Shown here piece by piece: positions 33,779-42,209 of a stretch of 64,000 bases of DNA. The notes beneath the pieces are model-generated. The model searched no databases. It was not told where the DNA came from and saw only the letters and a program-made list of their open reading frames with translations. The DNA comes from Mycolicibacterium sphagni (GTDB lineage Bacteria > Actinomycetota > Actinomycetes > Mycobacteriales > Mycobacteriaceae), in NCBI RefSeq assembly GCF_013337765.1, contig NZ_VBSB01000022.1, forward strand, positions 21,330-85,329, read 5' to 3'. Every line of letters starts with the position of its first letter. Position 1 is the first letter of the stretch. The position numbers and the translations under genes were made by a program.

Positions 33779-34150
33779 TTAGCGGGTGGCCAGCAGGTCG
33801 ATGACAAAAATCAAGGTCTTGCCAGACAGCTGATGTCCGCCACCGGCCGGGCCGTAGGCCTGCTCGGGCGGGATCGTCAACTGGCGCCGACCACCCACCT
33901 TCATGCCGGGGATACCGTCCTGCCAGCCCTGGATCAGCCCCCGCAACGGGAAGGAAATGGACTCCCCGCGATTCCACGAGCTGTCGAACTCTTCACCGGT
34001 GTCGTACTCGACACCCACGTAGTGGACATCCACGACGGCACCGGGGGTGGCCTCGTCGCCGTCGCCGACCACCAGGTCTTTGATGACCAGTTCGGTGGGC
34101 GCCGGGCCGTCGGGGAATTCGATCACGGGTTTGGTCGTCACCGGACTCAC
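33779..34150 (-). CDS. FKBP-type peptidyl-prolyl cis-trans isomerase
   Basis: 123 residues, one FKBP domain. Signature residues: VDVHYVGVEYDTGEEFDSSW, ISFPLRGLIQGWQDGIPGMKVGGRRQLTIPPEQAYG and KTLIFVIDLL. No signal peptide, so it is cytosolic. It catalyses prolyl isomerisation in protein folding. The location inside a catabolic run is probably incidental, since similar single-domain FKBPs are housekeeping genes in mycobacteria (Rv2582/ppiB and related are different families). The gap to GntR is only 9 bp. Confidence 0.92.
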   Translation of the reverse strand: MSPVTTKPVIEFPDGPAPTELVIKDLVVGDGDEATPGAVVDVHYVGVEYDTGEEFDSSWNRGESISFPLRGLIQGWQDGIPGMKVGGRRQLTIPPEQAYGPAGGGHQLSGKTLIFVIDLLATR

Positions 34151-34159
34151 ATTAGCCGG

Positions 34160-34945
34160 TCAGGCGCTGCTGACCGAGCGTTCTACCCGGCCGTCCGTAC
34201 CGCGGCGTTCCCTGGCGGTGACGGTCGACGTCGTCGCCGTCAACCGGACCCGGTCGGCGCGGAACAGGTCATAGGCGTATTCGAAGGGCCGGTCGGCGGC
34301 ATCACGGGTGACCCGGGTGATCGCCACCAGCGGGCGCCGGTGCGCGACGCCGAGCCACTGCGCCTCCCGCGGGCTGGCGCTGACGACCTCGATGGTCTCG
34401 CTGGAGGTGGCGGGCACCAGGCCGTAGCGGACGGCGAACAGCTCGTAGAGCGAGCCGCCCAGCGGTTGCTCCAGCAGATCGACGACGTGGTCGGCGACGA
34501 AACAGGAGAAGTCCACCGACAGCGGTACCCCGTCGGCATAGCGCAACCTGCGGATCGCGAAAACCTCTCGGCGGTCGTCGATTTCCAGTGCCGCGGCCTC
34601 AGCCGGGGTGGGCGGCCTGCGATCGGTGGCCAACACTCGGGTGGCGCTGGTGTGCCCGCCGCTGCGCAGCCGGGCGGGCAGGCCGGCCAGTTCGGCGGCA
34701 TTGCGTTCCACCACGTCGGCACGGACGAACGTGCCGCCGTTGCGCCCGGTCCGCCGCTCGAGCACCCCCGCACGACTCAACGGCAGTAACGCGCTGCGCA
34801 GGGTGGACCGGGAAACCTCGAAGCGGTCGGCCATTTCGCGTTCGGTGCCCAACCGCGAGCCGGGCCGCAAGGCACCCTGCGCCAGCATGGAGAGGATGCG
34901 TCGCCGCACATCCTCGGCAATCGGTCCCCCCTCCGATTCCTCCAT
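34160..34945 (-). CDS. GntR-family (HutC/UTRA type) regulator
   Basis: 261 residues. N-terminal winged helix: IAEDVRRRILSMLAQGALRPGSRLGTEREMADRFEVSRSTLRSALLPLSRAG. C-terminal UTRA ligand domain about 95-250 (FAIRRLRYADGVPLSVDFSCFVADHVVDLLE). The start is the ATG at 34945 (MEESEGG), four bases past the stop of the upstream SDR; the open frame extends further but without homology. It probably senses the substrate of the kinase/permease/PLP-enzyme module, with AGACCA-containing repeats in the divergent spacer as likely half-sites. Confidence 0.87.
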   Translation of the reverse strand: MEESEGGPIAEDVRRRILSMLAQGALRPGSRLGTEREMADRFEVSRSTLRSALLPLSRAGVLERRTGRNGGTFVRADVVERNAAELAGLPARLRSGGHTSATRVLATDRRPPTPAEAAALEIDDRREVFAIRRLRYADGVPLSVDFSCFVADHVVDLLEQPLGGSLYELFAVRYGLVPATSSETIEVVSASPREAQWLGVAHRRPLVAITRVTRDAADRPFEYAYDLFRADRVRLTATTSTVTARERRGTDGRVERSVSSA

Positions 34946-34949
34946 CGGA

Positions 34950-35732
34950 CTAGGGGCGCACCGCATCCGGCGACTCCGGCAGCACCTGGCCACCGTCGAC
35001 GGCGATGGCCTGGCCGGTGATGTAGCCGGCCTCGACCGTGGCCAGGAAGGCGGCGAGGTGGCCGATGTCCTCGGGCTTGCCCAGCGCGCCTGCCGGGATC
35101 GCGCGGGTCATGCCCGCGATGTACTCCTCGCCCATGTCGGCAAGGCCTTCGGTGAAGATGTTGCCAGGCAGCACCGCGTTCACCGTGATCCCGTGCGGAG
35201 CGAGTTCGATTGCGGCCGTGCGCATGAAGCCCAGCTGCGCAGCCTTCGACGCCCCGTAGTGCGACCAGCGCGGAAAGCCGGTGATCGGTCCGGTGATCGA
35301 CGATGTCAGGATCACCCGGCCGCGCCCGGAAGCGATCAGCGCATCCAGGCAGGCCTGCACGGTGAACACGTTGCCCTTGACGTTGACGTCGAGGACCTCG
35401 GCCAGTTGCGCCGGGGTCATAGTGGCCAGCGGCGCCTCGGGGAAGATGCCCGCGTTGGCGCACACGATGTCGATACCGCCGAACGCGTCGACGACTTCGG
35501 CAGCCAGGCTGGCACAGGCCATCGGGTCGGTGACATCGGTCTGCACGCCCAGCACCTTCCCGGTGCCCAATGTCTCCAGATCGGCCACCGCCGTGTCGAG
35601 TTCGGCCGCCGAACGCGCGGCGATCGCCACGTTGGCGCCCGCGGTGGCGAACACAGCCGCGATACCGCGGCCGATGCCCTTGCTGCCGCCAGTCACCAGG
35701 ACCGACGTCGACTGCAGATCAAACACGTGCAA
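34950..35732 (-). CDS. Short-chain dehydrogenase/reductase of the kinase module
   Basis: 260 residues. Cofactor motif VTGGSKGIGRGIA, NAGIF, catalytic Ser in TSSITG and HYGASKAAQLGF with Tyr/Lys; C-terminal PAGALGKPEDIGHLAAFLATVEAGYITGQAIAVDGG is FabG-like. It lies 21 bp downstream of the APH-fold kinase gene and 4 bp upstream of the GntR gene, so it should act on an intermediate of the same pathway, possibly the carbonyl product released by the PLP enzyme or the starting amino alcohol. Confidence 0.87.
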   Translation of the reverse strand: MHVFDLQSTSVLVTGGSKGIGRGIAAVFATAGANVAIAARSAAELDTAVADLETLGTGKVLGVQTDVTDPMACASLAAEVVDAFGGIDIVCANAGIFPEAPLATMTPAQLAEVLDVNVKGNVFTVQACLDALIASGRGRVILTSSITGPITGFPRWSHYGASKAAQLGFMRTAAIELAPHGITVNAVLPGNIFTEGLADMGEEYIAGMTRAIPAGALGKPEDIGHLAAFLATVEAGYITGQAIAVDGGQVLPESPDAVRP

Positions 35733-35753
35733 TCCTCTCTGCTACAGCGCCAT

Positions 35754-36767
35754 TCAGACCCGCGACCCGAAGATCGCGTCCTGCAGCCAGGTTGGGTCGT
35801 CCAGATAGCGCTGCGCCAATGCAGCGGTGTCGGGCGCGAACTCCTCGCCGACACCGATCGCGGCGTCGGCGTCGTGATGGGATGCGATCCAGGCGGTGAG
35901 CATGATTCGGCGCATCATCACGAATGACGGGATCAGCGCAAGGTGCTCGACGGGGAACGACCCGGCCTCGAAGTAGCCGGTGAGCCACTCGGCGATGATG
36001 CGTTCGCCGGCGGGGGTGTCCTCGATGAACGACACCGCGGCCCCGAGATCGGCCAGGTACCACGACCAGCCCGAGTCGTCGAAGTCGATCACGGTGATAC
36101 CGGCACCGGCGTCCACCGGGTCGACCATCAGATTGGCTAACCGGAGATCGGCGTGCACCAGGCCGAAACGATCTGGCGCGCAGCCGAAATCGGTCAGCTT
36201 CGCGGTGATGTCGTCGACGGCGCGCTGGATCATCACCCGATCGGCGTCGGTAAGGCCAGGTGCCAACCGCCAGTTACCCCATCGGGCCTGCGGACCGAGG
36301 ATCGTCTCGAGGTCCCAGCGGAACCGGGTGAAGTCAGCGGGGAAGGTCCAGTTGCGGGCATGCTCGTGCATGATGGCGGTGATCCGGCCGAGCTCGTCGA
36401 ATCCGACTGCCTCGGGATCCTCCTCCGCCGTACACCCCGCCACGAACGTCACCGCGTCGACGTGCAACGCGCCGCCATCGACTTCGGCGACCACGACGTC
36501 GGTGCCGTCGATGGCCTCGATCAACTCAGGCGTGGCAACGGAGGTCTCGGTGCGCAGCGCCTGCATCCACGCCAGCTCCGAGCGGATCGCCTCCAGCGAG
36601 TGATAGCCGGGCCGATGCACGCGCAGCACGATCGGCTCGTCGTCATCCACCAGGTAGGTGGCGTTCTCGGAGAGGCTGAGCAGCCGCAGCGGCGTCTCGC
36701 CGTCGCGACCGTAGGCGGGGAGGGCAGCGCGCGCGAACAACTCATGAGTCGGCGGCAGTCCCGGCAT
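35754..36767 (-). CDS. APH-fold small-molecule kinase (aminoglycoside phosphotransferase family)
   Basis: 337 residues. The ATP-binding N-lobe has LLSLSENATYLVDDDEPIVLRVHRPGY. The C-lobe catalytic motif is GLVHADLRLANLM (HxDxxxxN), and the Mg-binding DFD is in VIDFDDSGW. The family includes homoserine, choline and hydroxylysine kinases (human AGPHD1), so a hydroxyl of an amino alcohol is a plausible target, given the class III PLP enzyme nearby. Start ATG at 36767 (MPGLPPTHELF); the longer frame upstream is not convincing. It is first gene of the minus-strand run, divergent from the APC permease. Confidence 0.82.
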   Translation of the reverse strand: MPGLPPTHELFARAALPAYGRDGETPLRLLSLSENATYLVDDDEPIVLRVHRPGYHSLEAIRSELAWMQALRTETSVATPELIEAIDGTDVVVAEVDGGALHVDAVTFVAGCTAEEDPEAVGFDELGRITAIMHEHARNWTFPADFTRFRWDLETILGPQARWGNWRLAPGLTDADRVMIQRAVDDITAKLTDFGCAPDRFGLVHADLRLANLMVDPVDAGAGITVIDFDDSGWSWYLADLGAAVSFIEDTPAGERIIAEWLTGYFEAGSFPVEHLALIPSFVMMRRIMLTAWIASHHDADAAIGVGEEFAPDTAALAQRYLDDPTWLQDAIFGSRV

Positions 36768-36800
36768 GCGACCAGTGTGGACCATAACCGCGCACCAAGC

Positions 36801-37017
36801 AGACCAAATCGACACTCTTAACGTCGTTGTTTCCTACCCCGGCTCAGAGAAACAAAGCCGAAACATTCGGCCGGTATTGACACGATTGTTCCTGTTGACC
36901 AGGCGATCTGGCAGAGGTAACAATGTCGTCGTCGCACCACAGAGCCGTTGTCGACATTGCCCTCGCTCCCCGGGTACACCCGCATCCGGCTAAACCAGAC
37001 CAGCTCAAACCAGACCA
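36801..37017. promoter_or_regulatory. Divergent control region with three AGACCA repeats
   Basis: The 297-bp spacer between the kinase and the permease is relatively AT-rich and has no gene. AGACCA occurs at 36801-36806, 36997-37002 and 37012-37017. The last two lie in an exact 11-bp direct repeat AAACCAGACCA (36992-37002 and 37007-37017) spaced 15 bp apart, about 50-70 bp before the permease ATG. They are the best candidates for GntR half-sites. Confidence 0.4.
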
Positions 37018-37064
37018 AAAACCGGCGCGACCCCCAGTCACGCATCAGATTGGATATTCACACT

Positions 37065-38624
37065 ATGAGCGACATCATCGATCCGCCCGTTACGGCGAGC
37101 ACCGAGACCGTCCAGCGGCTCAAGCCCAATGCAGTCGGGCTGATCGGCGTCCTGTTCATGGCCGTCGCCACCGCCGCACCCATCACCGCGATGGTCGGCA
37201 ATGTGCCGATCGCGGTCGGATTCGGCAACGGCATCTACGCCCCCGCCGGGTACTTCGTCGCCACCATCGTGTTGACGCTGTTCGCGATCGGCTACGCGGC
37301 AATGAGCAAGCACATCACCGCAACCGGCGCGTTCTATGGCTACATCTCGCACGGCCTCGGCCGCATCGTCGGACTCGGCGCCGGCTTCCTGACGGCCATG
37401 GCCTATATGGTGTTCGAGGCCTCGCTGATCGGGATCTTCGCCTTCTTCGGCAATGACACGTTCAATTCGCTTTTCCACGTGAACATCCCGTGGATCGTGT
37501 TCGCGATCGCGATGCTCGCGATCAACGCCCTGCTCACCTACTTCGACATCAACGTCGCCGCCCGGGTGCTCGGGGTGTTCCTGATCACCGAGATCGTCAT
37601 GCTCTCGCTGATGGCGCTGTCGGTGCTGTTCACCGGCGGCGGTCCGCAGGGCTGGTCGTGGGGATCGCTCAATCCGCTCAACGCATTTCAGAACCTGTCC
37701 GGTGCGGTCGCCGGCGCCGACGGCAGCATGATCACGGTGGCGGGCTCGGCAGGCATCGGCCTGTTCTTCGCGTTCTGGTCCTGGGTCGGTTTCGAGTCGA
37801 GCGCGATGTACGGCGAAGAGTCCAAGAACCCGAAGAAGATCATCCCGATCGCAGTCATCAGCTCGGTGATCGGGATCGGCGTGTTCTACGTCATCATCTC
37901 GTGGCTCGCGATCGTGGGCACCGGACCGGAGAATGCCGTTGCGCTGGCGCAGGATTCGACGACGGCAGGTGACATCTTCTTCGGCCCGGTCGGTGCGCAC
38001 CTGGGCACCTGGGCGGTCGATCTGTTCAAGATCCTGCTGATGACCGGCTCGTTCGCCTGCGGTATGGCGTTCCACAACTGCGCCGCCCGGTACATCTACG
38101 CGATCGGCCGGGAGAACGTCATCCCCGGGATGCGCAAGACGCTCGGTGCCACCCACCCGTCGCACGGCTCCCCGCACATCGCCGGTTTCGTGCAGACCGG
38201 TTTCGCCACCGTCGTGGTGCTGTTCTTCGCGCTGACCGGTCGTGACCCCTACACCGGGCTGTACGGACTGATGGCACTGCTCGGCACCACCGCGATCCTG
38301 CTCGTGCAGGCGCTGGCCGCGTTCGCGGTGATCGCCTACTTCCACGTCGGCAAGAATCACCCTGAGACCGCCAACTGGTTCCGTACCTTCCTTGCACCAC
38401 TGCTGGGCGGGCTCGGCATGCTCTACGTGATCTACCTGCTGGGCAAGAACGCGTCGTTCGCGGCGGGCACCGCCGCCTCCGACTGGGTCTTCACCTCGAT
38501 CCCGTATGTGGTCGCGGTGGTCGGCATCGGTGGCATCTTTTTGGCGGTGGTTCTGAAATACAAGTCGCCGCAGCGCTATTCGGAACTGGGCCGGACGGTG
38601 CTCGAGGAGGCACACGAGCGGTAG
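37065..38624 (+). CDS. APC-family amino acid/amine permease
   Basis: 519 residues with about 12 membrane helices. The first helix LIGVLFMAVATAAPITAMVGNVPIAV holds the glycine/alanine-rich substrate-binding start of the APC superfamily, and helix 6 contains GLFFAFWSWVGFESSAMYGEESKNP, the typical APC motif. It should import an amino acid or amine by proton coupling. The ATG at 37065 begins MSDIIDPP; the longer open frame (36948) includes the operator region and is rejected. It is followed 45 bp later by the class III PLP enzyme in the same direction. Confidence 0.88.
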   Translation: MSDIIDPPVTASTETVQRLKPNAVGLIGVLFMAVATAAPITAMVGNVPIAVGFGNGIYAPAGYFVATIVLTLFAIGYAAMSKHITATGAFYGYISHGLGRIVGLGAGFLTAMAYMVFEASLIGIFAFFGNDTFNSLFHVNIPWIVFAIAMLAINALLTYFDINVAARVLGVFLITEIVMLSLMALSVLFTGGGPQGWSWGSLNPLNAFQNLSGAVAGADGSMITVAGSAGIGLFFAFWSWVGFESSAMYGEESKNPKKIIPIAVISSVIGIGVFYVIISWLAIVGTGPENAVALAQDSTTAGDIFFGPVGAHLGTWAVDLFKILLMTGSFACGMAFHNCAARYIYAIGRENVIPGMRKTLGATHPSHGSPHIAGFVQTGFATVVVLFFALTGRDPYTGLYGLMALLGTTAILLVQALAAFAVIAYFHVGKNHPETANWFRTFLAPLLGGLGMLYVIYLLGKNASFAAGTAASDWVFTSIPYVVAVVGIGGIFLAVVLKYKSPQRYSELGRTVLEEAHER

Positions 38625-38669
38625 TGGATGCAGTCACGGGTCGCGTCAACGAGGCGAAGGAATAGCGCT

Positions 38670-39989
38670 ATGAGTTTCTCGAACATCATGGATTCCAACA
38701 GCTATTCCGCGGATCACCCGGTCGATCCCGCCACCGAATCGTTGATCGCGGCCCGTGACCGCATGCTGGGCCCAGCGTACCGGCTGTTCTATCAACGGCC
38801 GGTGCACCTGGTTCGCAGCGAGGGCACCCGGCTCTACGACGCCGACGGCGCTTGCTATCTCGACGCCTACAACAACGTCGCCAGCGTCGGCCACTGCCAC
38901 CCGCACGTGGTGGAGGCCGTCAGCAGGCAACTGTCCACCCTCAACACTCACACCCGCTATCTGCACGGCGGCATCGTCGAGTACAGCCGGCGGCTGCTCG
39001 ACACGATGCCCGAGCAGATCGATCAGGTGATGTACGCCTGCACCGGCTCGGAAGTGAACGACCTGGCCCTGCGGGTCGCCGAAATGCACACGGGGGCAAC
39101 CGGTGTCATCGTCACCAGCGACGCCTACCACGGCAATACGGCCGCCGTCACCGCGATCTCGCCGTCCATCGGCGGAGCGACGGCCCTCGGTGAACACGTC
39201 CGGGCGATCCCCCCGCCGGACAGCTACCGGGTCCCGGCGGGCGAGCTGGCCGCGAACTTCACCGACGACGTCGTCGCCGCCATCGCCGAGCTGAAGACCG
39301 CCGGCGTCGGGCTTTCCGCCCTGATCGTGGACACCATCTTCTCCTCCGACGGCATCTACCCCGACCCCTCGGTGCTGGCCCCCGCGGTCCAGGCGGTGCA
39401 CCGCGCGGGCGGGGTGTTCATCGCCGACGAGGTCCAACCCGGGTTCGCCCGCACCGGCGAGGCGATGTGGGGCTTCCTGCGCCACGGCGTCGTCCCCGAC
39501 CTGGTGACCATGGGCAAGCCGATGGGCAACGGCCTGCCGATCGCGGCGATGGCGGCCCGCTCCGACATCCTCGACGCCTTCGCCCGCGGGGTGCCGTACT
39601 TCAACACCTTCGGCGGTAACCCGGTGACAGTCGCCGCGGCGGCGGCCGTCCTCGACGTCATCGAGGACGAGAAACTGATGCGCAACGCCGACGAGGTGGG
39701 CACCCAGCTGCGCACCGAACTGGCCGCCCTCGGCGCGGAGCATCCACGCATCGGCGATGTCCGCGGCACCGGCCTCTACGTCGGCGTCGAGGTCATCTCC
39801 GACACCGGCGCACCGGATCGGGCAGGCGCCAGGGCACTGGTCAACGCGATGCGGGAGCGGCGGGTGCTGATCTCGGTGTGCGGCAGGGACGGCAATGTGC
39901 TGAAGATCCGCCCGCCGCTGGTCTTCTCGAGTTCCGATGTCGACTGGTTCTGCACCGAGTTCGCTGCGGTTCTCGCTTCGCCGTTCTAA
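38670..39989 (+). CDS. Class III PLP enzyme, phospho-lyase-like
   Basis: 439 residues, aminotransferase class III fold. N-terminal GTRLYDADGACYLDAYNNVASVGHCHPHV and LNTHTRYLH; cofactor region ACTGSEVNDLALR and DEVQPGFARTG; PLP lysine K283 in MGKPMGNG; partner loop FNTFGGNPV. KPMGNG and the NTHTRYLH motif resemble AGXT2L1/AGXT2L2, which eliminate phosphate and ammonia from phosphoethanolamine or phosphohydroxylysine, rather than ordinary transaminases. An APH-fold kinase gene lies on the other side of the shared promoter. Start ATG at 38670, with GAAGGAA 8 nt upstream; an ATG at 38628 is less likely. An ordinary aminotransferase remains possible. Confidence 0.85.
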   Translation: MSFSNIMDSNSYSADHPVDPATESLIAARDRMLGPAYRLFYQRPVHLVRSEGTRLYDADGACYLDAYNNVASVGHCHPHVVEAVSRQLSTLNTHTRYLHGGIVEYSRRLLDTMPEQIDQVMYACTGSEVNDLALRVAEMHTGATGVIVTSDAYHGNTAAVTAISPSIGGATALGEHVRAIPPPDSYRVPAGELAANFTDDVVAAIAELKTAGVGLSALIVDTIFSSDGIYPDPSVLAPAVQAVHRAGGVFIADEVQPGFARTGEAMWGFLRHGVVPDLVTMGKPMGNGLPIAAMAARSDILDAFARGVPYFNTFGGNPVTVAAAAAVLDVIEDEKLMRNADEVGTQLRTELAALGAEHPRIGDVRGTGLYVGVEVISDTGAPDRAGARALVNAMRERRVLISVCGRDGNVLKIRPPLVFSSSDVDWFCTEFAAVLASPF

Positions 39990-40017
39990 CGAGAGCATCC
40001 TCGGGCACACTGGAACC

Positions 40018-40266
40018 GTGGCATCAGACAACGAAACGCTCGCGCGCATCCACGACCTCGTGGCCCAGGAGCGCGAACTGCGTGAACGCTTGGTACATCG
40101 TCAGATCGACGAGTCGGAGGAGAACGCGCGCCTGCGGGCGATCGAGGTCGAGCTGGACCAGTGCTGGGACCTGCTTCGCCAGCGTCGGGCACTGCGGGAG
40201 ACCGGCGGCAATCCCAGCGACGCCAGCGTGCGCCCCGGTGACGAAGTCGAGGACTACCTCAGCTGA
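40018..40266 (+). CDS. DUF2630 family protein
   Basis: 82 residues, all-helical and charged: NETLARIHDLVAQERELRERLVHRQIDESEENARLRAIEVELDQCWDLLRQRRALRE. The end, GDEVEDYLS, is typical of the DUF2630 family. Function unknown; a short coiled-coil hairpin is predicted from the heptad-like Leu spacing. The start is the GTG at 40018; the longer frame reads into the PLP-enzyme gene. It overlaps the convergent MarR gene by 8 bases. Confidence 0.82.
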   Translation: MASDNETLARIHDLVAQERELRERLVHRQIDESEENARLRAIEVELDQCWDLLRQRRALRETGGNPSDASVRPGDEVEDYLS

Positions 40267-40675
40267 TCAGGCGCGCCAGGATCCTGCGCAACGCCGCAAG
40301 ATCCTGTTCGTCCAGCGCAGCCAGCGCCGCGGGGGCGGGGTCGTCGGTGTCGTCGAGCACGGCGATGACGTCGCGGCCCGCCTCGGTCAGCGACACCAGC
40401 TTGCAGCGCCGGTTGTCCGGATGGGGCTGACGGTCCACCAGGCCGCGTGCCTCCAGATCGTTGACCGCCACCGTTGCGGCCGGGGCATCGATCGTCGCCG
40501 CCTCGGCGACCTCCTTGACCGTCATCGGTTGTGACGCGAGCCTGCGCAGGATCCGAATCCTGCTGAACGGCAAGCCGGTTCGATCCACGACAGCGCGGCG
40601 CCAGCCGTCCTTGTTGTCCAGTACCAGGCTCGACATCGATCGCCACACCTGATCGGCCACCGGATTACCCGACAT
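40259..40675 (-). CDS. MarR-family regulator paired with MFS transporter
   Basis: 138 residues. Winged helix: PFSRIRILRRLASQPMTVKEVAEAATIDAPAATVAVNDLEARGLVDRQPHPDNRRCKLVSLTEAG. Helices flanking it form the dimer interface. Its start overlaps the end of the upstream MFS gene by 11 bases, so both are on one mRNA. The palindrome over the MFS start at 42103-42141 is a likely binding site, which would make this an autorepressor released by a drug-like ligand. Confidence 0.9.
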   Translation of the reverse strand: MSGNPVADQVWRSMSSLVLDNKDGWRRAVVDRTGLPFSRIRILRRLASQPMTVKEVAEAATIDAPAATVAVNDLEARGLVDRQPHPDNRRCKLVSLTEAGRDVIAVLDDTDDPAPAALAALDEQDLAALRRILARLIS

Positions 40676-42116
40676 GGGTGGCCCCGATTCTTCTGTCCTC
40701 GATCAGCGGGGCCAGCTTTTGCGCAGACAGCGTGGCGCGGCCCGACGTGGAGACCACGGCCAGCAGGGTGATCACCAGACCCAGCCCGATGCTGACCCAC
40801 CACAGCGGCCGGGCTGCCGACGTGAAGTCCGCCCCGGCGACCGCCAGTGCCGAGCCGGCGACCGAACCACACAGTGCCACACCGATACTCACCCCGACCT
40901 GCCTGCTGGTCGAGGTCACCGCCGATGCGGCGCCGGCCCGGTCACGCGGCATCCCGCTCACCGCGGCGTTGGTGATCGGCGCGTTGACCATGCCGAAGCC
41001 GATGCCGTACACGGTGAAGATCACCAGCAGCTCCCAGATCGGGGTGGTGGCGTTCAGGAACGTCAGCATCACCGACGCGGCGGTGATCAGGATTCCCGAG
41101 ACCAGCAGCGACGGGCGGGCGCCGAAGCGGCCGACCAGCCGGCCCGACAGCGGTGAGAAGAACAGGGCGCCGATCGCGATCGGCAGGTAGATCAGGCCGG
41201 TGTGGGCGGCCGAGTAGCCGCGCTCGCCCTGTAGGTAGAGCGACATCATGAACAGGAAGGCCCCCCAGGCGGCGAAGGCGCACACGGCAGTGACCGTAGC
41301 CGACGAGAACGGGATGCTGCGGAAGAACCGCAGATCGATGAAGGGATCGTGGCGGCGGGACTCGTAGCGCAGGAATGCCACCAGGGCCAGTGCCGCGCCC
41401 GCCGCGATCGCGAGGATGCGCGGGTTCGTCCAGCCCAGCCCTGGCGCCTCGATGAGCACGAACACCACGCCGAACAACGCCAGCACGGCCAGCAGCTGGC
41501 CGACCGGATCGATATCGCGCATGGTGGCCGACTTGCTCTCGGGAACGAAGATCGCGGTGAGGATGATCGCCGCCGCGCAGATCGGCAGGTTGATCCAGAA
41601 CACCGCGCGCCAGCTGATCGCCTGGATGAGGAAACCACCCACGATGGGACCAAGTGCCATCGAGATTCCGACCACCGCACCCCACAGGCCCAACGCGCGG
41701 GCGCGCTCCACCCGTCCGACAAAGATCTGCGAAATAATCGACAGCGCAACGGGATTCATCATCGAGCCGCCGAGGCCTTGGATCAGCCGAGCGCCGATCA
41801 GCGTGTCGATGTCCGGCGCCAGACTGCACAGCAGTGAGCCCAGCGCGAAGGCGGCCAGGCCGATCTGGAACACCCGACGGCGACCGAACCGGTCACCGGT
41901 CGCCCCCGACAGCATCAGCAGCGAAGCGAGGACCAGGGTGTAGATGTCGATGACCCACTGCATCTGCGAGGGCGTGGCGTGCAGGTCGGTGCGGATCGCG
42001 GGGATCGCGACGTTCACGATCGTCGCGTCCATCGACACGATCAGCAGGCTCAGGCAGCAGGTCGCCAAGATGATGGTCTTGCGCCGCGCGCTCAGCTCAC
42101 TGACAGTTGTAATCAC
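40665..42116 (-). CDS. DHA2-type MFS multidrug transporter (EmrB/QacA family)
   Basis: 483 residues, about 14 membrane helices. Motif D1-like LDATIVNVAIPAI appears as MDATIVNVAIPAI in helix 1, motif A is GDRFGRRRVF, and motif C-like GIMSALGP is WGAVVGISMALGPIVGG. This is the EmrB/QacA drug:H+ antiporter family. It starts with GTG at 42116 and lies upstream of its MarR gene. The start codon sits inside a 39-bp dyad, so a bound repressor would block both RNA polymerase and the leader. Confidence 0.9.
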   Translation of the reverse strand: MITTVSELSARRKTIILATCCLSLLIVSMDATIVNVAIPAIRTDLHATPSQMQWVIDIYTLVLASLLMLSGATGDRFGRRRVFQIGLAAFALGSLLCSLAPDIDTLIGARLIQGLGGSMMNPVALSIISQIFVGRVERARALGLWGAVVGISMALGPIVGGFLIQAISWRAVFWINLPICAAAIILTAIFVPESKSATMRDIDPVGQLLAVLALFGVVFVLIEAPGLGWTNPRILAIAAGAALALVAFLRYESRRHDPFIDLRFFRSIPFSSATVTAVCAFAAWGAFLFMMSLYLQGERGYSAAHTGLIYLPIAIGALFFSPLSGRLVGRFGARPSLLVSGILITAASVMLTFLNATTPIWELLVIFTVYGIGFGMVNAPITNAAVSGMPRDRAGAASAVTSTSRQVGVSIGVALCGSVAGSALAVAGADFTSAARPLWWVSIGLGLVITLLAVVSTSGRATLSAQKLAPLIEDRRIGATHVG

Positions 42117-42141
42117 ACAACCATTGTGAAACTACAACTGT
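42103..42141. promoter_or_regulatory. 39-bp dyad over the MFS start, candidate MarR operator
   Basis: ACAGTTGTA (42103-42111) pairs with TACAACTGT (42133-42141), and CACAA (42116-42120) with TTGTG (42124-42128), all about one centre at 42122. Fifteen of 19 base pairs are symmetric. It covers the GTG start codon of the MFS gene and its likely promoter. It is AT-rich against a GC-rich background, as MarR operators usually are. Confidence 0.68.
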
Positions 42142-42174
42142 TAAAGGGTCAAGCTGCTGTGGCCCAGCAGACAC

Positions 42175-42209
42175 AAAGTCCCCCGACACGCCGTGTGTCG
42201 GAGGACTTT
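42175..42209. terminator. Strong hairpin terminator downstream of gltA2
   Basis: AAAGTCC and CCGACAC (42175-42189, one unpaired C) pair with GTGTCGG and GGACTTT (42195-42209, one unpaired A), giving 14 base pairs around a 5-nt loop. It is followed by TTTT on the plus side and preceded by AAA, so it can work in either direction. It separates the gltA2 3' end from the MFS promoter. Confidence 0.82.
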
